Positions 43,503-53,215 of a stretch of DNA of 64,000 nucleotides are shown here, one piece after another. The stretch comes from Iamia sp963728655 (GTDB lineage: Bacteria > Actinomycetota > Acidimicrobiia > Acidimicrobiales > Iamiaceae): positions 744,001 to 808,000 of the forward strand of contig CAVSLD010000002.1 in the NCBI GenBank assembly GCA_963728655.1. The letters are read 5' to 3'. Position 1 is the stretch's first letter. Each line of letters starts with the position of its first letter. Position numbers and translations under genes: made by a program. A model generated the notes under the pieces. The model saw only the letters and a program-made list of their open reading frames with translations, was not told where the DNA came from and ran no database searches.

Positions 43503-44651
43503 TCAGGCGGTGTGCTCGGCGGCCCAGGTGAGCACGGCGGCCATGGCGGCGGCGTCGTCGGGGCCGGCCAGCTCGACCTGGCTCATCCAGACGACCACGG
43601 CGTCGCGCGACGGGATCACGTGGGCCGCGGTGCCGGTGCCGCCGACCCAGCCGTAGCGGCCGGGGACCTCCCACGGGTCGTGGGTGGCCAGGTCGACGCT
43701 GCCGCCGAGGCCCCACCCCTGGCCCCGCAGGAACGGGCTGCCGGGCTCGGCCTCCACCTGGCTGGTCAGCATGGCGGCCACCGATGCCTCCGACAGGACC
43801 TGGTGGCCCCCGTGGCGGCCGCCGGCCAGCAGCATCCGACCGAAGGCGAGCCAGTCGGCGGCCGTGGACACGAGGCCGCCGGCACCGGAGGGGAACGCGG
43901 GCACGGTGGCCCACTGCCCGTCGGGCGGGTCGACCAGCGCGAGCGCGCCGGTGCCGGGCTCGCGCCGGTGGTAGGAGGTCATGCGCCCCCCACCACCGGG
44001 AGGGACGGCGAAGCCGGTGTCGTCCATGCCCAGGGGGTCGAGGACGGTGTCGGCCAGGACGACGCCGAGGGGCGCCTCCTCGACCCGGGCCAGCAGCACG
44101 CCCAGCACGTCGCTCCCGGTGTTGTAGGTCCAGCCCTCACCGGGCTGGTGCAGCAGGGGGATGGCGGCCAGCCGGGCCATCCACTCGTCGGGCGGGGCCA
44201 CCGCCTGGGGCTGGGGTGGGCCCTGGAGCAGGTCGTCGAACAGCCGTTGCACCACCGGCAGGGAGAAGTCCGAGGGGAACCCGTGGCCGCCCTGGAAGGT
44301 GAGCAGGTGGCGGACGGTGATGGGCCGGACCGCAGGCACCACGTCGTCGACCGGGGAGGACGGCGTGCGCAGGACCGAGGGCTCGTCCAGCTCCGGCAGC
44401 CACCGGGAGACGGGGTCGTCGAGGCCGAGGCGGCCCCGGTCGACGAGGGCCATGGTGGCGGCGGCCACGACCGGCTTGGTGATCGAGGCCAGGCGGAACA
44501 GCGAGTCCCGCGCCATGCGCGGCCCGCCGACCACCTGCTCGCCGGCGACACCCACGGTGACGTCGTCGCCCACGGCCACGAGGGCCACCGCCCCGGGCAC
44601 GACGCCCGCCGCCACCTGGCCCTCCACGACGTCCTGCAGGCTGCTCACCAT
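43503..44651 (-). CDS. beta-lactamase-family serine hydrolase
   Basis: 382 aa from ATG (MVSSLQDVVEGQV). SxxK motif in LFRLASITKPV at about 56-59, YxN in GWTYNTGSDVLG near 160, and a GYGW-like WGLGGSV near 310 in the KTG position. Such class C-like proteins may be esterases, D-aminopeptidases or penicillin-binding relatives; no signal peptide is evident, so an intracellular esterase is more likely than a resistance enzyme. The longer frame upstream was rejected. Confidence 0.85.
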   Translation of the reverse strand: MVSSLQDVVEGQVAAGVVPGAVALVAVGDDVTVGVAGEQVVGGPRMARDSLFRLASITKPVVAAATMALVDRGRLGLDDPVSRWLPELDEPSVLRTPSSPVDDVVPAVRPITVRHLLTFQGGHGFPSDFSLPVVQRLFDDLLQGPPQPQAVAPPDEWMARLAAIPLLHQPGEGWTYNTGSDVLGVLLARVEEAPLGVVLADTVLDPLGMDDTGFAVPPGGGGRMTSYHRREPGTGALALVDPPDGQWATVPAFPSGAGGLVSTAADWLAFGRMLLAGGRHGGHQVLSEASVAAMLTSQVEAEPGSPFLRGQGWGLGGSVDLATHDPWEVPGRYGWVGGTGTAAHVIPSRDAVVVWMSQVELAGPDDAAAMAAVLTWAAEHTA

Positions 44652-44718
44652 CGGTCTCCTCGCTCGGCCACGGGGAGGAGACGGCCGACAGGCCCGGCAC
44701 TCATCGCCGGACCCGGGC

Positions 44719-45657
44719 TCAGGTGCCGGCCAGGCGGGCCACGACGGGAGCGAAGGCCTCGATGGCATCGGCCTGGACGACCACGTAGGACAGGTCCCAG
44801 CGCTCCCGCCGGGCCTCCAGGTCGGCGCAGATCTGATCGACGGTGCCGATCAGGGCGTGGGGGTAGTCCTCGACCTCCTCGGGGGCGATCCCGAAGAGGG
44901 GGGCCATCATCTCGATGGTGCCGGCCCGGTCGTCGGTGACGATGGTGGCGAAGTGGAGGGCGTTGAGCTCGAGGTCGTCGTAGCGGTCGCCGGCGGCCTC
45001 GCGGATCCAGCCCACCTTCTCGTCGGTGGCCGAGGCGGTGCCCGTGATGGCCGCGTCGGCGTCGACCTTGCCGTTGGGGATGGTGGGGTTGATGCCCACG
45101 ATCTGGGCCTCCCGCGCCGCGAAGGACAGCACCCGGCGCTTGCCCCCGCCGATGAGCAGGGGCGGGTGCGGGCGCTGCACCGGCTTGGGGTGCCCGTCGT
45201 AGCCGGTGATGGTGTAGTGGTCGCCGGCGTGGTCGAAGGGCCCGTCGCCGAAGGCCCCCTTCAGCACGGCCACCGCCTCCTCCATGCGTGCGACGCGCAC
45301 CTTGGCCGCCTCGAGGGGGATCCCGGACTGCTCGTAGTCCGAGACCATCCAGCCGGCCCCGAGGCCCAGCTCCAGGCGCCCCCCGGAGAGGAGGTCGATG
45401 GTGGCGCAGTCCTTGGCCAGCACGACGGGGTGCCGGTAGTCGTTGTCGAACACCAGGGCGCCCACGCGGAGGTCGGTGGTGGCGTCGGCCGCGGCCTGGA
45501 GCCCCACGGTGGGGGAGAGCTGGTCACCGAAGTGGTCGGGCATGAACAGCGTGGAGAACCCCAGGTCCTCGGCCTGGCGGGCCCGGTCGACCCACCCCCC
45601 GCCGTCGGGGGCGGAGGAGTGCTGGACGCCGAAGCGGAAGGGACGGGCGTGAGCCAT
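44719..45657 (-). CDS. F420-type LLM oxidoreductase
   Basis: 312 aa from ATG (MAHARPFRFGVQHSSA); GTG 9 nt upstream is possible. TIM-barrel pattern: AEDLGFSTLFMPDHFG near 30, LRVGALVFDNDYRHPVVLAKDCATIDLLSGGR near 63, LGLGAGWMVSDYEQSG near 97 and HPPLLIGGGKRRVLSFAA near 163. Luciferase-like monooxygenases in actinobacteria often use F420. Reaction unknown. A leaderless TAGCGT box precedes it. Confidence 0.88.
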   Translation of the reverse strand: MAHARPFRFGVQHSSAPDGGGWVDRARQAEDLGFSTLFMPDHFGDQLSPTVGLQAAADATTDLRVGALVFDNDYRHPVVLAKDCATIDLLSGGRLELGLGAGWMVSDYEQSGIPLEAAKVRVARMEEAVAVLKGAFGDGPFDHAGDHYTITGYDGHPKPVQRPHPPLLIGGGKRRVLSFAAREAQIVGINPTIPNGKVDADAAITGTASATDEKVGWIREAAGDRYDDLELNALHFATIVTDDRAGTIEMMAPLFGIAPEEVEDYPHALIGTVDQICADLEARRERWDLSYVVVQADAIEAFAPVVARLAGT

Positions 45658-45664
45658 GGCCGGC

Positions 45665-45670
45665 ACGCTA
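45665..45670 (-). promoter_or_regulatory. putative leaderless -10 box (TAGCGT)
   Basis: On the minus strand TAGCGT ends 7 nt before the LLM gene ATG at 45,657, which favours that start. Confidence 0.45.
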
Positions 45671-45733
45671 CCGGCGGCCCGGTGGGCGGGGACGGGCCAT
45701 GTGACAGGTCGGTGACGGTGCGGCGCGCGCCCG

Positions 45734-45761
45734 TTGGCGTCCGGGGGGCGCCCACTACCCT
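45734..45761 (+). promoter_or_regulatory. putative promoter of the PBP gene (TTGGCG-16-TACCCT)
   Basis: TTGGCG and TACCCT are 16 nt apart, and the -10 box ends 9 nt before the GTG. Confidence 0.45.
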
Positions 45762-45770
45762 GGTCGGACC

Positions 45771-47762
<1,992 letters not shown>

Positions 47763-47867
47763 CGGCACCCCCGTCGCGGCCCTCCCCGGCCACCGCGTAC
47801 CCTGCGCCGGGCACCGGCGGACCACCGTCACCCCACGAGACGAGCGAGCACCGATGAGCGAGCACCG

Positions 47868-48593
47868 ATGAGCGACACCGAGCCCATGGAGCAGCTGCTC
47901 ACCGTCCAGGGCCACGACACCCACCTCACCCAGCTCCACACCCGGCGACGGACCCTGCCGGAGCGGGCCGAGGCGGCCGAGGTGGCCGAGGCGGCCCGGG
48001 CCGCCCAGGCCCGGCTCACCGAGGTCGACGCCGAGCGCCACCGCCTCGACCGCGACCAGGCCCGCATCGACGACGAGGTGGCAGGGCTGAAGGAGCGCAC
48101 CGAGCACGCCGACAAGGCCCTCTACAGCGGGGCCGTCACCAACCCCCGCGAGCTGCAGGCGCTCCAGGACGAGGTCGCCTCCCTGGCCCGCCGGGTGGGG
48201 GAGCTGGAGGACAAGGAGCTGGAGATGATGGTCGAGCGCGAGCCGCTCGACGAGGAGGCCACCGCCCTCGCCGCCCAGCAGGCCGAGCTGGCGACCCGGG
48301 CCGAGGACGTGGCCAGCCGCATCACGGTGGCCGAGGCCGAGATCGACGCCGAGGTGGCGGCCGAGACCACCGCTCGAGCCACGGCTGCGGCCGACGTCCC
48401 CGCCGACCTGATGGCGGAGTACGAGGGCCTGCGGGCGGACCTCGACGGTGTGGGCGTGGCCCGCCTGGAGCACGGCACCACCTGCGGCGGCTGCCACATG
48501 AAGCTCTCCGCGGTGGAGGTGAGCCGCATCAAGGGGCTGCCCGCCGACGCCCGGATCCACTGCGAGGACTGCGGGCGCCTGCTCGTCCGATGA
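47868..48593 (+). CDS. C4-type zinc-ribbon coiled-coil protein
   Basis: 241 aa. Residues about 10-180 are an almost unbroken acidic/basic coiled coil. C-terminal zinc ribbon: TCGGCHMKLS near 205 and CEDCGRLL near 230. This architecture (DUF164/zf-RING_7) is widespread in actinobacteria next to RNase H-like or NIF3 genes, and members have been linked to RNA or cell-envelope roles without a settled function. A duplicated GAGCGAGCACCGAT and mini-ORF MSEHR lie directly before the ATG. Confidence 0.85.
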   Translation: MSDTEPMEQLLTVQGHDTHLTQLHTRRRTLPERAEAAEVAEAARAAQARLTEVDAERHRLDRDQARIDDEVAGLKERTEHADKALYSGAVTNPRELQALQDEVASLARRVGELEDKELEMMVEREPLDEEATALAAQQAELATRAEDVASRITVAEAEIDAEVAAETTARATAAADVPADLMAEYEGLRADLDGVGVARLEHGTTCGGCHMKLSAVEVSRIKGLPADARIHCEDCGRLLVR

Positions 48594-48652
48594 GCACCCT
48601 CGGCCGGGTGTCGGCCTCCCCGCGCCGCCGTCCCCCGCTCGGCTGACCGTCG

Positions 48653-49144
48653 GTGGTCCTCTGGTTCGTGGGGCCCGCGGTGGCCGTGGTGTGGCTGGTG
48701 TTCCGCAGCCCCGCCCTCGACTACCGGGTGGTCGCCCTCGGCGCCCTGCTCCCGCTGGTCGACATCGCCCTGGGCGGGCCCCGGGTGCTGCACACCCTGC
48801 TGGGCGCCGTCGTGGCCCTCGTGCTGGTGATGGCCCTCACCCGGAAGCGCCGCCTGGCCCGGCGGCGGTGGCTGGGCATCCCCATCGGGATGTTCCTCCA
48901 CCTCGCCCTCGATGGCGCCATCACGCGGGCCCAGCTGTTCTGGTGGCCCTTCCTGGGCTGGTCGTTCGGGGGCGGGGGACTGCCCGAGCTGGATCGGCCG
49001 GTGGGCGTCGTCGTCGTGCTGGAGCTCGTCGGCGTCGCCGTGTGCTGGTGGCTGTGGCGCACCTTCGGCCTCGACGACCCGGCCCACCGCGACCTCCTCC
49101 GCCGCACCGGCCAGGTCGACCGCTCCCTCGTCCCACCCCCCTGA
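48653..49144 (+). CDS. small integral membrane protein (metal-dependent hydrolase-like)
   Basis: 163 aa from GTG (VVLWFVGPAVAVVWLV). About four hydrophobic helices. LLPLVDIALGG and MFLHLALDGAITR carry Asp and His as in the DUF457/YdjM membrane metal-dependent hydrolase group, but the match is not certain. Follows the zinc-ribbon gene by 59 bp. Confidence 0.5.
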   Translation: MVLWFVGPAVAVVWLVFRSPALDYRVVALGALLPLVDIALGGPRVLHTLLGAVVALVLVMALTRKRRLARRRWLGIPIGMFLHLALDGAITRAQLFWWPFLGWSFGGGGLPELDRPVGVVVVLELVGVAVCWWLWRTFGLDDPAHRDLLRRTGQVDRSLVPPP

Positions 49145-49160
49145 CCCGCCTCGGCCCCGG

Positions 49161-49486
49161 ACCGGTTCGGTCGTCTTCTCGTACTGGTCAGGATCCCGGG
49201 GGTCGGGGCACCGGTGGGGCTGACCGGTTCGGTCGTTCTCTCGTACTGGTCAGGATCCCGGGGGTCGGGGCACCGGTGGGGCTGACCGGTTCGGTCGTTC
49301 TCTCGTACTGGTCAGGATCCCGGGGGTCGGGGCACCGGTGGGGCTGACCGGTTCGGTCGTTTTCTCGTACTGGTCAGGATCCCGGGGGTCGGGGCACCGG
49401 TGGGGCTGACCGGTTCGGTCGTCTTCTCGTACTGGTCGGGATCCCGGGGGTCGGGGCACCGGTGGGGCTGACCGGTTCGGAGGGGC
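49161..49486. repeat. 62-bp tandem repeat array (five units and a partial)
   Basis: Units start with ACCGGTTCGG at 49,161, 49,223, 49,285, 49,347, 49,409 and 49,471, an exact 62-bp period. Each contains CTCGTACTGGTCAGGATCCC, GGGGCACCGGTGGGGCTG and the stem GACCG-GTT-CGGTC followed by GTTTTCTC or a near variant. The arms plus T-rich run resemble a small intrinsic terminator repeated five times. Only a few bases differ between units, mostly in the T-rich linker. Located between convergent genes. Confidence 0.9.
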
Positions 49487-49493
49487 CGAGGGG

Positions 49494-50399
49494 TCAGGGC
49501 AGGCCGGCGCGGGGGGCGTCGACGGTGGTGGTGGCCAGGACGGCCTCGGTGGCTGCGGTGCGGGCGTGCTCGAAGAAGTCCGGGGCCAGGCAGGCCAGCA
49601 GGGTGCGGCCGTCGTCGCCGCCGAGCATGCAGGCGAAGGCGCCCAGGCCCTCGGGGGCGGCGACCGCGTCGACGATGGCGCCGCCGGGGGCCACACGCAC
49701 GATCCGGGCACCGACCGCGTCGGCGGCCCAGATGTGGCCCTCGGCATCGAGGCCGCAGCCGTCCGGTGCGACGCGGACCGCAGCCAGGGTCTCGCCCACG
49801 GTGGTCATGGGCGGGGTGGGGGCCATCTGGGCCCACACCCGCCGATCGGACAGGGAGCCGTCGGCGCCCAGGGTGAAGGCGGTGTAGCGGCACCCCATGG
49901 TCTCGCCCACGACGAGGGTGGCCCCGTCGTCGGCGACCACCGAGCCGTTGGGGAAGTGGAGGCCGTCGGCGGCCACCGCCACCGAGCCGTCGGGGGCGAC
50001 GTGGTACAGCGGCGCCGTCGCCGGGTCCGAGCCGGCCATGAGGTCGAAGCCGAAGCAGCCCACGTAGGCGTGGCCGGACGCGGTGACCACCATGTCGTTG
50101 AGGGGGCCGGGCACGTCGAGGTGGGAGAGGTCGGCGTGGACCGAGGTCGACCCGTCGGAGGTCACCCGCAGCACCCGGTGGCCCTTCATGGACACCACGA
50201 GCAGGTCGCCGTCGGGCAGCCAACCCAGCCCCGAGGGCTGGCCCTCCACCTCGACCACGGTGCGCCGGGTGCCGTCGGGCTCGACCGTCGCGACGGTGCC
50301 GGCGTAGAAGTCCGACACCCACCACCGCCCCTCGTGCCACCGGGGCCCCTCGAAGAAGTGGCCCCCGTCGGACAGCGTGGTGAAGCTGCGGTCGGTCAT
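49494..50399 (-). CDS. SMP-30/gluconolactonase-like beta-propeller
   Basis: 301 aa. HFFEGPRWHEGRWWVSDF near residue 14 has the metal-binding Glu, GPLNDMVVTASGHAYVGCFG near 104 the Asn, and GLHFPNGSVVADDGATLVVGE near 147 the Asn-Gly site of the family; a later CGLDAEGHIWAAD holds Asp. SMP-30 proteins hydrolyse sugar lactones or related esters. Substrate unknown. Leaderless TAGGGT box upstream. Confidence 0.88.
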   Translation of the reverse strand: MTDRSFTTLSDGGHFFEGPRWHEGRWWVSDFYAGTVATVEPDGTRRTVVEVEGQPSGLGWLPDGDLLVVSMKGHRVLRVTSDGSTSVHADLSHLDVPGPLNDMVVTASGHAYVGCFGFDLMAGSDPATAPLYHVAPDGSVAVAADGLHFPNGSVVADDGATLVVGETMGCRYTAFTLGADGSLSDRRVWAQMAPTPPMTTVGETLAAVRVAPDGCGLDAEGHIWAADAVGARIVRVAPGGAIVDAVAAPEGLGAFACMLGGDDGRTLLACLAPDFFEHARTAATEAVLATTTVDAPRAGLP

Positions 50400-50406
50400 G
50401 GGGCCG

Positions 50407-50412
50407 ACCCTA
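50407..50412 (-). promoter_or_regulatory. putative leaderless -10 box (TAGGGT)
   Basis: On the minus strand TAGGGT ends 7 nt before the SMP-30 ATG. Confidence 0.5.
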
Positions 50413-50472
50413 TGTCCGACGTCACACCGCCGCCGTGACGCCCGGCGGACCAGCACCACCGGCCTCCCTGCG

Positions 50473-50520
50473 AACCAGCGACCAGACGCGCTGCTCTGGC
50501 GACGCGCCTGGTCTCTGGTT
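50473..50520. terminator. long imperfect hairpin after the PhyH gene
   Basis: AACCAGCGACCAGACGCG faces AACCAGAGACCAGGCGCG on the other strand, 16 of 18 matching, with GACGCGCC repeated several times to its right. It sits between the PhyH stop and the SMP-30 start, both minus strand, and would end the nucleoside operon transcript. Confidence 0.55.
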
Positions 50521-50581
50521 GCCGGGGACAGGGGTGGACGCGCCGCGCCCGTGAGAGGGCGACGCGCCGTGCCGGCCGGGC

Positions 50582-51457
50582 TCAGAAGCCCCGGAACGGG
50601 AGGTCGTCGGGGCGCTGGAGCCAGGCGTCGGCCGGGTAGGCGGCGGTGCCGTCGACGACGTGCAGGGTGTAGGCCTGCCGGGACCGGTCCGACCGGTTGG
50701 GACCCGACCAGTGGGGCAGGCAGCCGTGGAGGGCGATCAGGGTGCCGGCCTCGACCTCGAGGGGGACCGACGGGCCCTCGGCGCCGGGGGAGGGGAGCGG
50801 GGTGGGGTCGAGGTCGACGAAGGTCGTGCCGTCGGCGTCGGAGGTCCCGGCCCGCACGAAGCGGCGCCGCAGGGGACCGCGGTGGCCGCCGGGCTCGGCC
50901 CACAGGCACCCGTTGCCCAGGGTGGCGTCCTCGAGGGCCACCCAGAGCCCCACGACCGACAGCGGGTCGGTGAAGAGGAAGGTGGCGTCCTGGTGGCAGG
51001 TGACCTCGCCGCCGATGTGGGGCTGCTTGAAGATGTGCATCGACTGCACCAGCAGGGGGTCGGCCACGCCGAGGGCGGCCGCGGTGGACGCCATCACCGG
51101 CGCCCGGGCGAAGGCGTCGTAGACCGGGTCGAGGTCGTGCTGGGCGTGGCCCACCTTGTTGATGGCCTGATCGAGGGGCACGGCCAGCTCGCCGTCGGCG
51201 GTGAAGGCCTCCTCCTCGAAGAAGCACCGGATCGCCCCGCCGGAGCCGAGGAACCACTCGTCGGACGTGCGCTGCTGCTCCTGGGTGGAGAACACCGACA
51301 CGGGGTCGTGGCCGGCGGCGGCCACGTGCGCCGCGGCCCGGTCGACGAGGGCCCGGCACTCGGTCGCGGCGAAGGCGTGGGGCACGACCAGGAACCCGTC
51401 GCGCTCCCAGGCGGCGACGTCGTCCGCGGTGAGGGCCAGGGCGTCGGCGGTGTGCAC
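50582..51457 (-). CDS. phytanoyl-CoA dioxygenase-family protein
   Basis: 291 aa from GTG. Fe(II)/2-oxoglutarate facial triad: His-x-Asp in EVTCHQDATFLF at about 155-157 and the distal His in HGCLPHWSGPNRS near 250. ERDGFLVVPHAF near 18 is typical of the fold. Hydroxylates an unknown small molecule. It is the last gene of the nucleoside operon, 44 nt after deoA, so it could act on a nucleoside or sugar, but a leaderless TAGCCT box 6 nt upstream suggests its own promoter too. Confidence 0.85.
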   Translation of the reverse strand: MHTADALALTADDVAAWERDGFLVVPHAFAATECRALVDRAAAHVAAAGHDPVSVFSTQEQQRTSDEWFLGSGGAIRCFFEEEAFTADGELAVPLDQAINKVGHAQHDLDPVYDAFARAPVMASTAAALGVADPLLVQSMHIFKQPHIGGEVTCHQDATFLFTDPLSVVGLWVALEDATLGNGCLWAEPGGHRGPLRRRFVRAGTSDADGTTFVDLDPTPLPSPGAEGPSVPLEVEAGTLIALHGCLPHWSGPNRSDRSRQAYTLHVVDGTAAYPADAWLQRPDDLPFRGF

Positions 51458-51463
51458 CCCCGC

Positions 51464-51469
51464 AGGCTA
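51464..51469 (-). promoter_or_regulatory. putative leaderless -10 box (TAGCCT)
   Basis: On the minus strand TAGCCT ends 6 nt before the PhyH GTG. Confidence 0.4.
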
Positions 51470-51500
51470 CGACGCCGCGCCGGCGCTGATGACGGGAGGG

Positions 51501-52775
51501 TCAGGCGATGCGGTCGACGACGAGGGGGCGGGGCACGGGCGGCTCGGGCCCGATCTCGATGGCGCCCTCCAGGGCGGCGCGGGCGCCGTCGAGGCGGGAC
51601 GGGTCGTCGAGGTGGAGCTCGAGGACCACGTCGCCCTCGGCGACGCGGTCACCGGGCTTGGCCCGGCACACGACCCCGGCCGACGGGCTGACGGGGTGCT
51701 CCTTCCGCGCCCGGCCGGCGCCCAGGCGCCACGCCGCCTCGCCCACCGCCCGGGCATCGAGCCGCCGCAGCCAGCCGCTCGCCGGCGCCGGCACCTCGAC
51801 CACCTCGGCCGACGTGGGCAGGGGGGCCTCGGGGTCGCCGCCCTGCCGCCGCACCATGGCGTCGAAGGTGTCGAGGGCCCGCCCCGAGTCGAGGACCTCG
51901 GCGGGATCGGCGTCGAGCTCGGCCAGGGCCACCATCTCCTCGGCCAGGGCGAGGGTCACGGTGCGCAGGTCGTCGGGGCCTCCACCCTGGAGCACCTCGA
52001 TCGACTCGGTGACCTCGAGGCCGTTGCCGCAGGCCCGCCCCAGCGGCGTGTCCATGTCGGTGAGCAGGGCGACGGTCGCCACGCCGTGGTCGTGCCCGAG
52101 GCCGACCATGGTGGCGGCCAGCTCCTCGGCCCGCTCCACCTCGGGGAGGAAGGCACCGGAGCCGACCTTGACGTCGAGGACGAGGGCCGAGGTGCCCGAG
52201 GCGATCTTCTTGCTCATGATCGAGCTGGCGATGAGGGGGATGGCCTCGACGGTGGCGGTGACGTCGCGCAGGGCGTAGAGGCGCCGGTCCGCCGGGGCCA
52301 GGTCGTCGCCCGCGCCGCAGATCACCCCCCCGATGGTGCGCAGCGCCTCCCGCATGGCGTCGAGGTCGAGGTGCGGCGACCAGCCGGGGATGGCCTCCAG
52401 CTTGTCGAGGGTGCCGCCGGTGTGGCCCAGCCCCCGCCCCGCCAGCTGGGGCACGGCCGCCCCGCACGCCGCGACGAGGGGCACGAGGATCAGCGACACC
52501 TTGTCGCCCACGCCACCGGTGGAGTGCTTGTCGACGGTGGGCCGACCCACGTCGCGGAGGTCGAGCCGGGTGCCGGACTCGAGCATGACCTGCGTCCAGG
52601 TCGACAGCTCGTGCGGGGTCATGCCCTGGAAGACGATGGCCATGCAGAGGGCGGCCATCTGCTCGTCGGCCACGGTGCCGGCGGTGAAGCCGTCGAGGAC
52701 GAAGTGGATCTGCTCGTCGGTGAGGGCCCGGCCGTCGCGCTTGGCCCGCAGCACGTCGAGGACGTCGGTGGCCAC
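51501..52775 (-). CDS. deoA: thymidine (pyrimidine-nucleoside) phosphorylase
   Basis: 424 aa from GTG. DKHSTGGVGDKVSLILVPLVAACG near residue 82 is the phosphate/substrate signature; SKKIASGTSALVLDVKVGSGAF near 187 completes the active site. C-terminal biotinyl-like lobe with AVGEAAWRLGAGRARKEHPV. Cleaves thymidine, deoxyuridine or uridine with phosphate to base plus (deoxy)ribose-1-phosphate. Two nt after the cytidine deaminase stop, in the nucleoside operon. Confidence 0.95.
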   Translation of the reverse strand: MATDVLDVLRAKRDGRALTDEQIHFVLDGFTAGTVADEQMAALCMAIVFQGMTPHELSTWTQVMLESGTRLDLRDVGRPTVDKHSTGGVGDKVSLILVPLVAACGAAVPQLAGRGLGHTGGTLDKLEAIPGWSPHLDLDAMREALRTIGGVICGAGDDLAPADRRLYALRDVTATVEAIPLIASSIMSKKIASGTSALVLDVKVGSGAFLPEVERAEELAATMVGLGHDHGVATVALLTDMDTPLGRACGNGLEVTESIEVLQGGGPDDLRTVTLALAEEMVALAELDADPAEVLDSGRALDTFDAMVRRQGGDPEAPLPTSAEVVEVPAPASGWLRRLDARAVGEAAWRLGAGRARKEHPVSPSAGVVCRAKPGDRVAEGDVVLELHLDDPSRLDGARAALEGAIEIGPEPPVPRPLVVDRIA

Positions 52776-52776
52776 C

Positions 52777-53214
52777 TCAGCCCACCACGGGCGGGTCGCG
52801 GCGGGCGACGAGGTCGTCGGGGCCGAAGGCGCCGGGGAGGAGCTGGCCCAGCGTCACCGTGGTGTCACCGGCGTCGATGACCAGGTCGGGCCCGGCGAAC
52901 TCGGAGAGGACCTGGCGGCACCGCCCGCACGGGGCGAGGTAGGCGCCGTCGCCGGCCACCACCGCCAGGGCCACCAGGCGCCCGCCGCCGGACGCGGCGA
53001 GGGCCGAGGCGACGCCGTTCTCGGCGCAGGTGGTGAGCCCGATGCTGGCGTTCTCCACGTTGCAGCCGGTGACGGTGCGCCCGTCGTCGACCAGGGCGGC
53101 GGCGCCCACCCGCACGCCCGAGTAGGGCGCGTGGGCCCGCGCCGCGACCTCTCGGGCCGCGGCCCGGAGCGCGTCCCAGTCGACCGTGGGCGCGAGGTCG
53201 CCGTCGGGGGCCAC
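52777..53214 (-). CDS. cdd: cytidine deaminase
   Basis: 145 aa from GTG. Zinc site and catalytic Glu in TTCAENGVASAL (Cys63, Glu65) and PCGRCRQVLSEF (Cys96, Cys99). APYSGVRVGAA near 29 and NVENAS near 52 bind nucleoside. Deaminates cytidine and deoxycytidine to (deoxy)uridine, feeding the phosphorylase. Lies 1 nt from the permease stop and 1 nt from deoA. Confidence 0.96.
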   Translation of the reverse strand: MAPDGDLAPTVDWDALRAAAREVAARAHAPYSGVRVGAAALVDDGRTVTGCNVENASIGLTTCAENGVASALAASGGGRLVALAVVAGDGAYLAPCGRCRQVLSEFAGPDLVIDAGDTTVTLGQLLPGAFGPDDLVARRDPPVVG

Positions 53215-53215
53215 G

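Noticed and set aside
49161..49486. CRISPR array
   Set aside because: The units are identical over their whole 62 bp, no unique spacers occur, and no cas genes adjoin.
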